From positions 108,448 to 172,447 of the forward strand of contig RQOL01000482.1 of assembly GCA_013076295.1 (NCBI GenBank): a DNA stretch of 64,000 nucleotides. The letters run 5' to 3'. How positions within the stretch are numbered: position 1 is the stretch's first letter; each line of letters opens with the position of its first letter. This document shows positions 1-11,459 of this stretch, in pieces. This stretch comes from Sanderia malayensis. Taxonomy: Eukaryota; Cnidaria; Scyphozoa; Semaeostomeae; Pelagiidae. A program made the position numbers and the translations under genes. The notes below the pieces were generated by a model that saw only the letters and a list, made by a program, of their open reading frames with translations, was not told the DNA's origin and searched no databases.

Positions 1-1145
1 AATGCAAACTGTCTGGCTGTTTTGACCCTGGACCATCTAATAGTGCTCAATATGATTTGCTTGACGATACTGGCTGCTTTCTTAATTTCTTGATCTCTTA
101 ATAATAACTTAGTTGTCCAAAATAGTCCTGTTATGATTCTGTATGCAGATCGAAAGTACACTCATTAAATGAAGAGCAACTGCAATTTTGTTACCATATC
201 TTGCATTCAATTAAGTCAGATAAACTACCCATGAGGTTATTTTTGAGTGGTGGCACTGGAGTAGGCAAAAGCTTTTACCAAATACCATCTATGAAGGACT
301 GAGAAGGTACCTTGACAAATTTTCTGGTGAAAATCCAGATGATATGAAGATCCTCAAACTTGCACCTAGAGGAAAAGCTGCATTTAAGGTAGGAGGAAAT
401 ACAATTCATTCTGCTTTCAGTATTCCAGTGAACCAAAATTGCATTCCCCTAGACAACGACAAGCTAAACACCATTAGAAATCAATACAAAGCTTTGAAAT
501 TTGTTTTTATTGACGAAATCTCAATGTTTGGGTGTCGACTTTTCAATTCTATGAATCTACGTCTGCAGCAAATAATGGGAAATGAGCAGCCATTTGCTGA
601 TTTGAGGCAGAATATCAAAGAAAAGTTGCTTTCCCGGATTCTTGAAGATCCAGCAAAAACTATGGGTTTGCACTTTCACTTACCTGTAGTTCTTGGAGAA
701 AAATTGGCTGGAGTCTTAATGTTAAAACAGATGATGGTCTCAGAAACAGTGCAGAGTGTACCAGGCCAAGCATAATTTGGGTGCAATTCAGTGACAGCAC
801 AGTTGGTATTCAGCAACGATTTGAGTACAGAGCACTGAAAACAGGGCAGATAGAAGCATCATGGACACCAATTCTTGAAATCTCAAAGCAATTTGTTCTT
901 CGAAAGGCAGCTCCTTTTTTCTACCGCCATCGTCAGTTTCCACTACGGCCTGCTGCAGCCAGAACAATACATAGATCTCAGGATGATACTTTACAAAAGG
1001 TGGTTGTATATTTCAAACATAGACCTCAAAATCACCGTCACTATGTTGGCATCAGCAGAGTTGGGAACATTAAGGGTCCATATATTGAAAATCCCAATGA
1101 AGAAAAGATAACTGTTAACGAAAGTGTGAAACAAGAAATGAAGTG
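1..1145 (+). pseudogene. Pif1-like DNA helicase pseudogene, cut by the window edge
   Basis: Remnant of a superfamily 1 Pif1/RecD2-type 5'-3' DNA helicase, an ATP-driven DNA-unwinding enzyme. Homology shows in pieces. At 3-95 a segment reads FDPGPSNSAQYDLLDD. At 150-275 a Q-motif region (LNEEQLQFCYHIL) leads into Walker A, GGTGVGKS. At 344-600 follow the KAAFKVGGNTIHSAF region and Walker B (FVFIDEISM). At 721-1145, in another frame, comes the C-terminal helicase core with RTIHRSQDDTL and YVGISRV. Stop codons lie near 95-105. A one-base deletion shifts the frame just after Walker A, and a further frame change occurs near 715. The middle of the family (motifs III-IV) is missing between about 600 and 720, an internal deletion. 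Such helicases occur as cellular Pif1 and in several transposon types; this copy is dead and its parent element cannot be named. The Helitron helicases elsewhere in the window have clearly different sequences. Confidence 0.85.
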
Positions 1146-2689
1146 ACTTCAAACTTTTGCACAATATACATCTTCAGTTCCATCATTATAATTATAACTT
1201 CAGTCTCATACATGTTGCTCAGGTACTCACGCACAGTTAGAAGAAGTTAGAAGCTCACTGAAGTCGATTTTTCAAAATCAGGCAAGTCAATGTTCATCGT
1301 TCAAATTTACTTTTTTGTCAATTAAACTTTAATTCCGACATTTTGAGTTTTCGTAACATTTTCATGCTGGCATGCTGGTAGGTTTCCCTTTTCGTTTGCC
1401 TTTGTTGCCAGCCACCTCATGCTTGGCATGCCATTTTTTTTAGCAACTCTTAGGTTAAGTATTTTAGAATAGCTAAGTCATTTTTATTTCAATTGTACAT
1501 ATCACATTTATTTTTCAGTTTGATCATCATTCACATCAAGTTACAAATAGCTGCTTTGTTTGACTTTCTTGTGTCACCGCCCGCCAGGTTGGAAAACATG
1601 TGTGAATTTGCTTACGCGTAGCTGCAGGCAGCGAGAATGGATGAGGTGCGAGCTGTGAGTGGATGTAAAACAAGGTGCGAGCTGCGAGCTGATCGACAAC
1701 AAAATGTCGCATGCCTTTGTCACACCACGTGGTGAGTGTGACGCACCATGAACTCGCAAATGGCATTTCGAATTTGGTTATATTTAATTGTTGTATGGTT
1801 AGCGTTAGGGACAATAGAAGAATAATTGTCATGATTGTTAAAGGTGCAAAACGTCAACAATGTGATAAAAGTGTGGAAGCTCTTAAACCGGATAGGTAAT
1901 GTGTCACTTGATATGTTGTTGAAAATTTATCTGCATGGATACTGAGCAGCAATATTCCTCTCACATGTTCATGGAGTGTCAGTTGGGTGTTGTGTTGGTT
2001 GATGAATGAGTTCGAAGTTTAAATTTCTCAAGAGCATGGACAAATGAATATCTATTCGTACAAAATGTGAGAAGTAGCTTAGATGTTAGTACTTTATAGT
2101 ATATTAACAGATAATTAGATTGACTATGTCAGGCAAAGATGGAATTATGAAATAAGGTGACACAGATAGAGGGGATACAGAAAGCAAAACTGATGAAAGT
2201 TCCAATGAAAATGCATCAAAAAGCTTGAATATGCTTGAATTTGTTTTCCTTATGCATTCTTTTAATTATTTTATCTTATATTGGAAATGTTAATATATGA
2301 AACAAAACTTAAATGAATGAAATGCTCAACAACATTTGCTGTACAATACATGCAAAGACTAAATTTTTTAAAATCTCAAAAATCGAAGGGCAAATTACTT
2401 TCCAATGCAGCACGTGTGATTTACCACACCTGTACCATTTTGCTTACGAAATGGTCTGATTTGATATATATATATTTGGCGAAAGCTTAATGACGCTAAA
2501 TTTTCCATCTTTTAAAGCACAAAATTAATTCAAAATTGTTTGCAGTTTTACTAGTCGCAAGAGTTTCTACCTTTAAAGTTCAAATGTTTTCATTTTATAG
2601 CACAGTGGTGAAAACAGAAAAAACAATCTATTATTAAATCTAAAGTTTGCACGGACAAGAAACCCTACTATGCAAAGAATGCCTCGTAA
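1146..2689. other. Intergenic AT-rich DNA, no gene seen
   Basis: I see no coding frame longer than about 100 codons with family-like sequence, no tRNA-like fold and no long repeat. A moderately GC-rich patch at 1575-1750 contains short open frames on both strands, but their composition looks random. Confidence 0.5.
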
Positions 2690-4034
2690 ACAAGCAAAAA
2701 TACTAGACTATTTTAAATGGAATGCCATCTGAGGTAGAAAGACACAGAAAATCAAAGCAGCATTTGGAAGTCACAATAATGACCGTACTGAGCACCTCAT
2801 AAGAAGGACTGAACCTGGTCAAGAGTCAGCTATCAAAAGAAGGGACAAAGCGGCCAGCTGAAAGCCTAGCCAGTGGCGCATCACCTTCAAAGCGAGCTCG
2901 AAGAGAAATGGAACACGTGGCAACAACAAGAAAAGACGAAAGTATCCTAGTAAACACCACCCAAGATGAAAACACGCGCAAAGACAGCATGGAAGAAGTT
3001 GACAATGAATATATTGATATCGATATCAACATCAATGAAGAGGCTAAAAGTAAGAGTCAAGGCAGTCCCGCATCTGTCAGTCAATGCAAAGGTAAACATA
3101 GCTTGAAGAAACACTCCACCAGAATTGTCAGCAAAAGATATTGCGAAAGAAGTAGTCACTTTAATGGCAGAGATGAAATTAAATGCAGAACAGGAGGAGC
3201 AACTGAAGGAACTTTTGGAAAAAATTAAATTGCCAATAATTTTGATGAGTGAAGAAAAATCGGAAATATAACCGAACTGGTTCATAAAGTGCCCTGTTTG
3301 GAGCTGTATTTTGTGAAGTCATGTCTGAATGTGTGCTACGATGTGAGATCTGTTTTCAATCATTTTGCGGCAAAGAAAGATGGTTCAAAGATTTGTCTCC
3401 CCATCAGGTCGCTAGAAAAGAAAATCCATTTGGCCATGGAGATCTCATAACAGGATTATGGTATAAGAAGAAGAAAACGGAACTGTATCTCAAAGGTGGT
3501 AATTCCTCTTGGAGATCCTTGAAAACCCGTGTGAGATCTCACTTGTTGCGTATTGCAACCCCGGCTCATGGAAAACAGCATATTCTTGCCATGAAGAAAC
3601 TAGAGGAAGATAGTGAACGTAAGAAAAATGCACTAGAAATTCCAATGACTCTGTTGAAGTGTGTGATAACAGATGTAAAGCTCAAAGCAGCTTCAACACA
3701 CTATGATACACTAGTTACCTTTTTAGACGACTGTGGTGTTAAAATTGGTCAGCCACAACACAGTAGAAAGCAAGTGTTGTCATTGCTTTTCGCTGCAGAA
3801 AAGTACGTTGATCAGCAAACTTCAAATGTCCTCCAGACACAAATTCAATGTACTCAAATGCTCCCTCATTTCTTTGGTGTACTGGAGAAAGGGACAGTAA
3901 ACAGACGCACAAGCCAGGCATCATATATTGTTTTTATTTATAACGGAAAGCAACATGCTTTTCCTTTAGATGCTCCACTTGTTTATTCTACATCTGATGA
4001 AGAATTTTCTGATGAGGATGACCAGTCAGATGAT

Positions 4035-4365
4035 CAAGTCAGACAAGATTTTGTCTCAGATCTCCTTGGATTACTGGACATTACTGCTCCCCTTTGCGAG
4101 TGTCAATTTCCTGCATTGGAAGGATATTTTATGGGGAAATCGAATGTTATTTTAGATGGAAGCCATAATAAATAATCTGGAAGAAGTACCACGTTACAAG
4201 AAACAGCTAGAAAATATAAAGAACTGCAATTTTCAAGAAGTTCAACTGTTTGAAGGCTAGTATTTGTTGAACCAGGATAAAATGGTTCATCCAGATCACG
4301 ATGAGGAAGCCCAATATACCTGGATGGAAAGAACCAATCACAGGAAGAGTTGAAAGTCAGATGAT
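4035..4365 (+). repeat. Ectopic copy of downstream coding sequence (source about 4929-5248)
   Basis: Near-identical to 4929-5248 of the same pseudogene, except that it lacks about 20 bp after the ...CCTTTGCGAG block and has a few base changes and a short insertion near 4251-4261. It is flanked by an 11-bp direct repeat AGTCAGATGAT at 4024-4034 and 4355-4365. Removing one repeat plus the insert restores a continuous reading frame across the acidic linker. Confidence 0.75.
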
Positions 4366-4928
4366 GATAACGAATTTCCTGAAATAAATGGTGGAAATGC
4401 CCCTGATCTTGCAATGAATTTGCTAAATACCATCAAATTAAAGTTGAAGCTTGACAAACAAGACCTACTTCGTTATTGTGGGACATCAGCTGCTGGCCCA
4501 TATCAGGCAAAGCAGTTTGTCTCCACCATACGTGCAGACACGGGATGGCTTGATGTACCTGAGGAGTTGCAGTTCTGTCAAACAGTTATTTGGGATGCAA
4601 CTCACCTGTTAAATCTAACTGCAACAGATATTAGGGGTGGAAATTTGGAACATCCAAAGATTTTTCCAATAAATTTATAATGAGAGCTAATGAGTTCAAT
4701 CACCTGATGGCAAGAGGCAAAGGTTTAGCACATCTTGAACTCAGTGCAAAGAGCAGTTCAAAAAGAGCTTCTGCCATTGTTCCATTTGCTGCGCAATGTC
4801 TTTTGAGCTCTGTAGTTGGACAATGGAAGTCCATTGAAAAAGGATATCAAGTTTTGCGTAAATCCTTTTCTACCATCCACTCTAATCCAGATGAAGATTT
4901 CCCTTTCCAGTATATATATGTTTGGGCA

Positions 4929-5248
4929 AGATTTTGTCTCAGATCTTCTTGGATTACTGGACATCACTGCTCCCCTTTGCGAGTTCATGGTGCTATCACA
5001 GAGTGTCAATTTCCTTCATTGGAAGAATATTTTATGGGGAAATCGAATGCTATTTTATATGGAAGCCATAATAAATAATCTGGAAGAAGTACCACGTTAC
5101 AAGAAACAGCTAGAAAATATAAAGAACTGCAATTTTCAAGAAGTTCAACTGTTTTTGTTGAACCAGGATAAAATGGTTCATCCAGATCACGACGAGGAAG
5201 CCCAATATACCTGGATGGAAAGAACATTCAACCAATCACTGGAAGAGT
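4929..5248 (+). repeat. Source segment of the 331-bp self-duplication
   Basis: This is the original-position copy: it reads in frame from QDFVSDLLGLL into the remaining C-terminal coding sequence to 5652, whereas the upstream copy is frame-disrupting. Confidence 0.7.
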
Positions 5249-5652
5249 TGAAAGTATTTGCTGTTGACTTGAAAGTGTCAGCCAAAAATAGGCTAGAAAA
5301 TGGCACTGCTGAAATTTCAAGACCACTAGCTAAATGTTTTGATTTTGAAGAAATGCTTGTAGCTCTTGCAGGAAGGAGCTGCTCTGAAAAGGCCATGCAG
5401 TGTGTTGCAGATAAAGCACATTATCTTGCTATGGGAAGAGAGCAGTTTCAAATTTGGTTCAAATATGTTATCTCACTTCCTCATGTACAAGAAAAGAAAG
5501 ACAATTTCGAATTTCTTAATGAAAGATGTTCAGATGTTGTTTTCCACCATTTTAAAAAATGCTTGTGTGAAATGGTATGGGGAGACCTGAAAAAGTACGG
5601 TCTTGCATGCATACAGACATTAAGTGGAAAACATTTAATTTATCACGAGTAG

Positions 5653-5930
5653 TGATAATGATGAGTATAACATTTATGTGATTTTTCAAAATTTATAACC
5701 GTACACTTAGCTCCAATAAGTATGGAAACGCCTGATGAAAAATGGCGCCTAGAAGTGGCCCTAGGCCTGAGAAAGAAAATTTACATAACAATATAAAACT
5801 ACCAAACCGGTTCTCTTATCATATTCAATTTTTTCTTCTAATGTTCGAATTTTCATTTGAACATCCAAGTTTATGCGAGATTCATTCAATGCTATTTTAT
5901 TAAACCTGTAATTATTAACATTTGTTCGCA
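5653..5930. other. Intergenic AT-rich DNA
   Basis: No convincing coding sequence. It separates the transposase-like pseudogene from the next degenerate coding stretch. Confidence 0.4.
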
Positions 5931-7215
5931 GAAACTTTGCTAAAAACAGGACGAGTTGATTTTTTGGAAAATGCAGAAGTACTACGCAAACAACGCAGAG
6001 ACATGATAGAAAAAACATGTAGGGTAATGAATATTGTGGAAGCAATTTATGCATAAGCAACAATTGCAACAATTGCAACAACATAAACGACTGGTAAACG
6101 ACAAGGAAATTAGTTCCCATTCTCCTGCAGGATTTGCTGTGCGCAAGAACAAGAACTTCCTCAATTGTTTTCAGACCATGGTCCCCTGTTGATGATTGGG
6201 TATGTCACGCAGGCTGATATTATTTCTAATGTCTGCCATGCAGTGCATATCAAAAAAAGTGTGCATACCTTGTGCCTTGTGCCAGGTTTTATATAGGTGT
6301 CTATTAATATTTTCAGACTGTCAAGAAACCGGGTGGTGCAGACTATGTGGGCAAGCAAATGGGCATCGAAACTATGTATGTAAAAACCATCATCAGTTAT
6401 TGTATGAAAATATTGTATATATTGCAAGTCCTCCAATAACGCCCCTCCCCCTTCGAATAAGAGCTCATTTTATCAGCAAAATTGTCCAAAAAGCGCTCCC
6501 TCAAAGAAGCGCCCCCTTAGAGGCTCAAAAACTAAACGCCTGGTCACTTATATAAGGCTTTACGGTAATAAAATAGCAACGGTTCGTATATTGCAAAATC
6601 ATGCTGCTGATGATTTGGTGAAGAACTTATCGATAGAAGACGAAACATACAAAATATCAGACATGTCTAAGTTTTCCTTGATTTATGAATGACGACCTAG
6701 AAAATACTAATTGCTTGTATTCCATAGGCCCAGTGCTGTTGTAGAAGGTGGTTGAACATCGCTTGCATGAATAAAAACTTGGATGATGACGAGCCGTTCC
6801 AATACATATCCTGTGGCAACACACTAATACAGGTAGATATTGCTGCAGAAAACTCAGATGGATATCTGCTGAAATTGACGCCATCAATTAAAAAAAGATT
6901 CCCTGATAAACTACAAATGGTTGCAAAGGAAACAGCAACCGATGATTAGTACATACAAAAAAAAAAGAAGAACAACACCAAGCATTAAACACAAATTAAA
7001 AACGATTAAAAATGCAACAAAAGCAAGAGCAAAGCGTTCATCAAAGAATTCAAAAGAAATAAAGTAGTGAACGCAAAATACATTATTGGTCATCATTGCG
7101 ATCGACCATTTTACAACAAACACACTGGCAAATACACCCAGGGACGAGAAATTATTACTTATGCATCAGCAAAAAATGTCTGCGGTCCACCGAGCCAGAA
7201 ATTAATGGCTCGATG
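5931..7215 (+). pseudogene. Degenerate coding sequence, family not recognised
   Basis: Short protein-like patches occur in changing plus-strand frames, separated by stops. They include a basic stretch at about 5940-6050 (LRKQRRDMIEKTCRVMN), a patch near 6180-6240 (LLMIGYVTQADIISNVCHA), a Cys-rich patch at about 6330-6390 (CRLCGQANGHRNYVC), an acidic/aromatic patch at 6740-6950 (WLNIACMNKNLDDDEPFQYI, stop at 6947-6949) and, near 7090-7205, HHCDRPFYNKHTGKYTQGRE. The Cys/His content hints at zinc-binding segments, possibly PHD-like around 6735-6830, but the spacing is incomplete. These may be exons of one decayed gene or pieces of several. I do not assign a function. Confidence 0.35.
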
Positions 7216-7336
7216 ATTGACATAGACGATGTGAAATCACACATCACAAAAGACGACCTTCATAGTTTCCAAAAACAGATTGGCAATTGCAAAAACAGAT
7301 CACCGATTTGCCGTTTCCTCCAATTGTTCCAATGAT

Positions 7337-8940
7337 AGGGCGCACTTCGTGCGCTGCATTCGCTTACGCTCATGCTCCTTTCAACCCCACTTACAATGGG
7401 TTTGCACCCTAGGCTCACCTTAGTATTTGCTATTAGTCATGTTTCCAGATAGTACACATCACTTTAGGGGGATGTAGAATAAAGTTTGAGACATTGGCCT
7501 TGTTTTGACAAAATTAGCCTCGTGTTGGCGATTTTTGCATTGACATGGAATATTGCATCATAAGGTGGCAATTGACCTTTGAAAGCACAAAACTTTTTGT
7601 GAAGGGACAGTGAAAAGTTGAACAAATGTAAATTGTAACTGTGGGTAGGTTAGCAGAACAATGGACTTAAATTTTACTAATAAAATAGCATAACAGACGA
7701 GCATTAATTTTGTGCAAGTATTGCAGCCGCATGCCAACGATAAAAGTAATACACTGTTATTTTACCAGTGTCCCATATACGTCTATTATAATTAGGCAAT
7801 AACCTGACACAAAAGCTGCTTAAATTACAATGTGATAGAAACTAACATTAACAGAATTCTTTATCATGAGTTTTTCAAGGTTTGCATTGACATTTCATGC
7901 ATAGTGTAGTAAATTTTTGTTTCCGTCATTTGACATTTGCATGGTGTGAATAGCAAGTATTAGTGACATTGACAGCTTCGGTTAAGCACTTCAGTATTTG
8001 TTTCACTAAGAATCATAGAGGAAAAAAGGAAGAATTAATAATCAATCAAATGACCATATGATTAGTTACAGGATAATAGGACAACATGACAGTTGTGCAG
8101 CCATGATGATCAATAGCCCTTGTGGATTACATGGAGGAAGATGTTTGAAATGCAAAATAAGTGAAAATTATCTTTCCACTGGTCTATGAATACTTCATCC
8201 ATCATCAATATTGAAGATAAAAATAGTTTCATGGGGATGTCAATATATTTTGCTTGTGACTGACACATGAAGGCAAAATGAACAGTAAAAAATCTATAAA
8301 TTGGTAAATACTTCAAGAATCATTTTAAATCCAAGCTAGTACTGGAGGAACATGTAGTCAGGGCATAAAACATTTATTTTGGAAGCAAGTAAACTATGAA
8401 GGTATAAAATAACTAATCTAAATTTTCGATTTCGTTCCAGTCAGTCAAGTTAGCATGGCCTCACCCAGATTAAGCTGGTTTAACAACTTGAGGAAATTGG
8501 ATTGGGAATGAGTTAAAAAGAAGATCTGTATTACCTGTATCATACATTGAAAATGTCCCTTGTAAATTTGGAAATAGTTTACCAACTTCAAGTTGTCCTG
8601 TTCGATGAGCTTTTTGTGATGCCAAGCCAAGCTGTTTCAAATTCTTATTTGAAAAGTTAGCGGTGTTACATCATGTGGAGTGTTCTTCATTCATCATGTG
8701 GAGTGTTCTGCCACGTTGACAGCATTGTTCAATAGGAATTCATACTCGCGTGGCACAGAGCAATGATACGGATGTGGTTTGTCTTGTTGTTCATCGTGCG
8801 TTTTTACCATTAAGTTTGGTCATAGTAAAAAAAGAAGATTGCCGGTTACATTAGTTTAAAGCTCGAACACCAACTTCAAGGGGTAACCTTTGTTCGAGGT
8901 TTCCTTGTTCATGAAAACTGCAATTTAAATTTGGAATACT
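7337..8940. repeat. 1.6-kb direct repeat, copy 1 (Helitron 3' non-coding region)
   Basis: Near-identical to 11489-13073 over its whole length, with scattered substitutions and single-base indels. It contains no gene. Its inner end (about 8840-8940, GATTGCCGGTTACATTAG onward) also matches 55370-55480 in Helitron copy 2, and 8230-8310 resembles 54180-54260, which identifies it as Helitron 3' subterminal DNA. Confidence 0.85.
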
Positions 8941-9451
8941 ACATAATAAGGGGTCAGCTATATTGTTATAATAAGTAAGTACATGAGTTGATTGGTTGAG
9001 AGGGGGTAATCTTATGCTACCTCCTGTTAAAACAACTATGGTTAATGGAGAGATTGCAGTTTTCACAGAGAAAAGGAAAGCCATACTCCCATAGGCAATA
9101 GCGGAGAGCATGGCAAAGCATACCTCTTTTGATACGGGTGCTACCGAGGACACAGATCGTGTTGTTGCTGTTGGCGAACACCCCCGGACACTGGAGTGTT
9201 GTGAAAGTGTCCGGATCGTTCTTGGCGGATCGTATTGACTGGAGTCGCGTGGCAAACCACGAATGTTCAAAGCTTTTAACGGCTTTGCTTTCTGAGTGTT
9301 GTGCTGATATCACAACAGGGAACATCACACTGTAGTGTAATGCCGATCCGCTAGAACTACAATCTGAGCCCCGTACTTTGTGTATGTCATTTTGGTAGAC
9401 TGACACCCTCTTTGAGCAACGCAATTTATGCTCAAAGGTTTGTGAAGACCT
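8941..9451. other. Helitron 3' untranslated region remnant
   Basis: Lies between the 1.6-kb repeat and the helicase stop codon. Short blocks match the downstream region of copy 1 (the cytosol-side 3' flank near 27180-27440), for example the TTTTCACAGAG..AGGAAA patch at 9058-9078. No independent gene is seen. Confidence 0.5.
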
Positions 9452-10905
9452 TTACAGGACTTCTTGGAAGACAATGTTTTTTGTCTTCCTGTGTGTTTCC
9501 TCTGGGAGGAATACTTTGAGCCCGTCAAATGATGTTGCTCTGGACATGGCCACATATAACTGACCATGTGTGGACACGGGTTCAGGTAAATACAAACCAA
9601 CATACCTCAGAGATTGTCCCTCTGCCTTGTTGATAGTAAGGCAGTATGCTAGTCTGACTGGAAATTGCCGTCGCTTGATGTTGAACCGCATCTCACTGTC
9701 CTGTGTTGATAATGTTATTCTGGGAATCATGACCTGCTGGCCTATGTGTTCCTTCGTGATGATCTCTGCTGTGATCACGTTACGTCAGAGATGGCGTACC
9801 ATAAGTCTTGTGCCATTGCAAAGGCCTTTCTTTGGATTTAGATTCCTCAGAAGAATGATTGTTGCACCAACTTTAAACAAAGAGAGTTGGAAATTACAAT
9901 ATGTATTGCATAGTATTATTATATTACTGAAGGAAAATCATGCTTAAAAATTGCTATCAGTGTGGATGTCAATTCCTGCATACATAATTATTACAGAGGA
10001 AGATTATACCTTGAGTCTAAGTCGATGTAACGGCATTCCGTTAGGAGTTAGATTGTTGAGAAACTCGATTGGATATGCCGCCTCCTCATCTGGATCCTCT
10101 GTTATCACACAGTTTGTGCTGTAGTATGTTCTGTCAGGAGTTTGTAGTCTTTCCAGAATGATGTCATTGATTTGATGTGAGAAGTCATTCTTTGGGGTAA
10201 GACAACAACGTTCTGACATGGTTACAGGATCCAGCATGAGGTGCGACTGTGGTGTATTAGGCTGGGGATATATGAAGTTGAGCATTTCCTCTTGCGAAGA
10301 TGTGCATATTTGATGTGGCAAAGTGATATTGTCACGTGCATCATGTTGTTCTTGTTTGTTGCCGAGCCTTAGAAGCCATTCTGAGAATTCTCTGTAAGAT
10401 CCATCTTGAACAGCTCTCATGTTCGTGTGCAGGCGATGTTGTCGAAACTGTGGCCCACAAATCAATGATTTGATATGATTTAAGACTCTGATACGATTTT
10501 CTCCCTTGCTGCCTTGGGAACAACAGGTAGAACTTGTCTGAAATCGCCACCAAGTAACATGAATTTGGCACCAAATGGCTTATTAACTCTTGTGATATAT
10601 TCCCAAGCAGTCTGTCAACTGTTTGTAATGCCAATGCTGGTATCATTGACGCTTCATCCCATATGAACAGGGTTGTTTCACGCAACACTTGTGCTCTTCG
10701 GCTCTGTCTCTTGACAATGCATCTTGATTCCAGCGTCAATGGTATTGGAATTTGGAATTGTGAATGTGATGTTCTGCCGTCAATAAGCAGTGTAGCTGCA
10801 ATTCCTGACCAAGCCATGCACTGAACTTTGTGCCCAGATGCATGAAGATTACGAACCAATGTGTTGTAGAGAAATGTTTTCCCTGTGCCAGCTGTCACCT
10901 GCATT
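9452..10905 (-). pseudogene. Helitron helicase C-terminal exons, decayed
   Basis: Remnant of the Pif1-type helicase domain of a Helitron Rep/Hel protein. The last exon (about 9870 down to the stop at 9452) is nearly intact, with [20 protein letters not shown] and [18 protein letters not shown]. The preceding exon (about 10905-10010) keeps a changed Walker A ([13 protein letters not shown]), [16 protein letters not shown] and the [16 protein letters not shown] block, but is frameshifted around 10490-10620 and 10345-10440. The first half of that exon and all upstream exons are missing, cut at the junction with B' DNA near 10898. Compared with the genes at 27551-33747 and 55955-62059 it has many more substitutions, so it belongs to an older wave or a sister subfamily. 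Confidence 0.85.
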
Positions 10906-11459
10906 CCGAATTGTTTCCTTCAACTCTCCAGGGGTCTTTGAAACAATTAGCAGCTCTTTACAAAGATAAATCAGCTCATAAACACTTTCTGTGCAAAGGA
11001 AAAACACGCACGTTGTCTTCTCGAAAAGTACCTGCTGCAACCCCAGGGCAAATAATGAGTCGCGCGAAAAGAGCCAATCAAATTGCAGCAAAAGGCAAAA
11101 CGGGAAGAGCGAATACTTTGTTCCAAAATGGAGTCGGGACGCTAATTTGGAAGTTTTACCAGCGTAAACCGTTGTTTCTTCATGATAGCACAATTAGTGG
11201 AACAATTAATGGAATAACTAAAAAATTTGTTTAAAATAGGCTTCCAAAAAATAGATAACTTTTGCCTACTTTAGAAACAGAGCCTTTCCATGCAAGTGTC
11301 AACCTTTTCCAACCCCATTCAAAAAAGCCTTATTGATCACCGAATTGCCGTTTCGTCCCATTGTTTTTGTGCGTTTGATCTATTGTTTCGGGTGGAATCT
11401 ATTGTTTCGGCGTAGTTTCGAGCTCTTGTCACATGACTCCGCAGAATATGTATATTAGA
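10898..11459 (-). repeat. B'-type Helitron 5' terminal block
   Basis: Matches the 3' half of 15247-16428 in the same orientation and 13074-13715 inverted. Read on the minus strand it begins TCTAATATACATATTCTG, a Helitron-like TC start. It includes several CTATTGTTTCG-type motifs between about 11350 and 11410. Confidence 0.75.

Larger units (their letters stand above)
2690..5652 (+). pseudogene. Transposase-like protein pseudogene with frameshifts and internal self-duplication
   Basis: A broken single protein of transposon type that I cannot assign to a named family; parts feel hAT-like. The N-terminal part (about 2690-3270) is low-complexity and acidic, with a helical stretch near 3130-3230 (LSAKDIAKEVVTLMAEMKL) in another frame. 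The main frame at 3321-4034 contains a Cys-rich start (CVLRCEICFQSFC), a short GTVNRRTSQASYIVFIYNGK motif and an acidic linker. It resumes at about 4366-4650 (CGTSAAGPYQAKQF, WDATHLLNL), shifts frame near 4655 (NEFNHLMARGKGLAHLEL), shifts again near 4915, and runs 4929-5652 (QDFVSDLLGLLDITAPL to the stop). Between 4035 and 4365 sits a 331-bp copy of the 4929-5248 segment, which breaks the frame. The arrangement (aromatic/His blocks, WD..HLLNL, a long helical C-terminus) suits a cut-and-paste transposase or a domesticated relative. No terminal inverted repeats were found by eye. Confidence 0.65.
7337..11459 (-). mobile_element. Internally deleted Helitron (oldest copy in the window)
   Basis: A minus-strand Helitron derivative. 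Its 3' side begins at 7337 with the hairpin GCGCACTTCGTGCGC and the conserved TGCATTCGCT..CGCTCATG tail, but the terminal CTAG hairpin is gone. Then come about 1.6 kb of 3' non-coding sequence, helicase exon remnants (9452-10905) and, after a deletion junction near 10898, the B'-type 5' terminal block, which ends with TC (minus strand) at 11459. The Rep-coding exons and the N-terminus are deleted, so it cannot be autonomous. The next element's CTAG abuts directly at 11460. Confidence 0.75.

Noticed and set aside
1536..1899. Overlapping short frames on both strands at 1.5-1.9 kb
   Set aside because: Overlapping frames on both strands without family-like sequence or splice context; most likely chance.
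9129..9335. Plus-strand frames over 9.1-9.95 kb
   Set aside because: Antisense shadows of the Helitron helicase remnant and its 3' flank.
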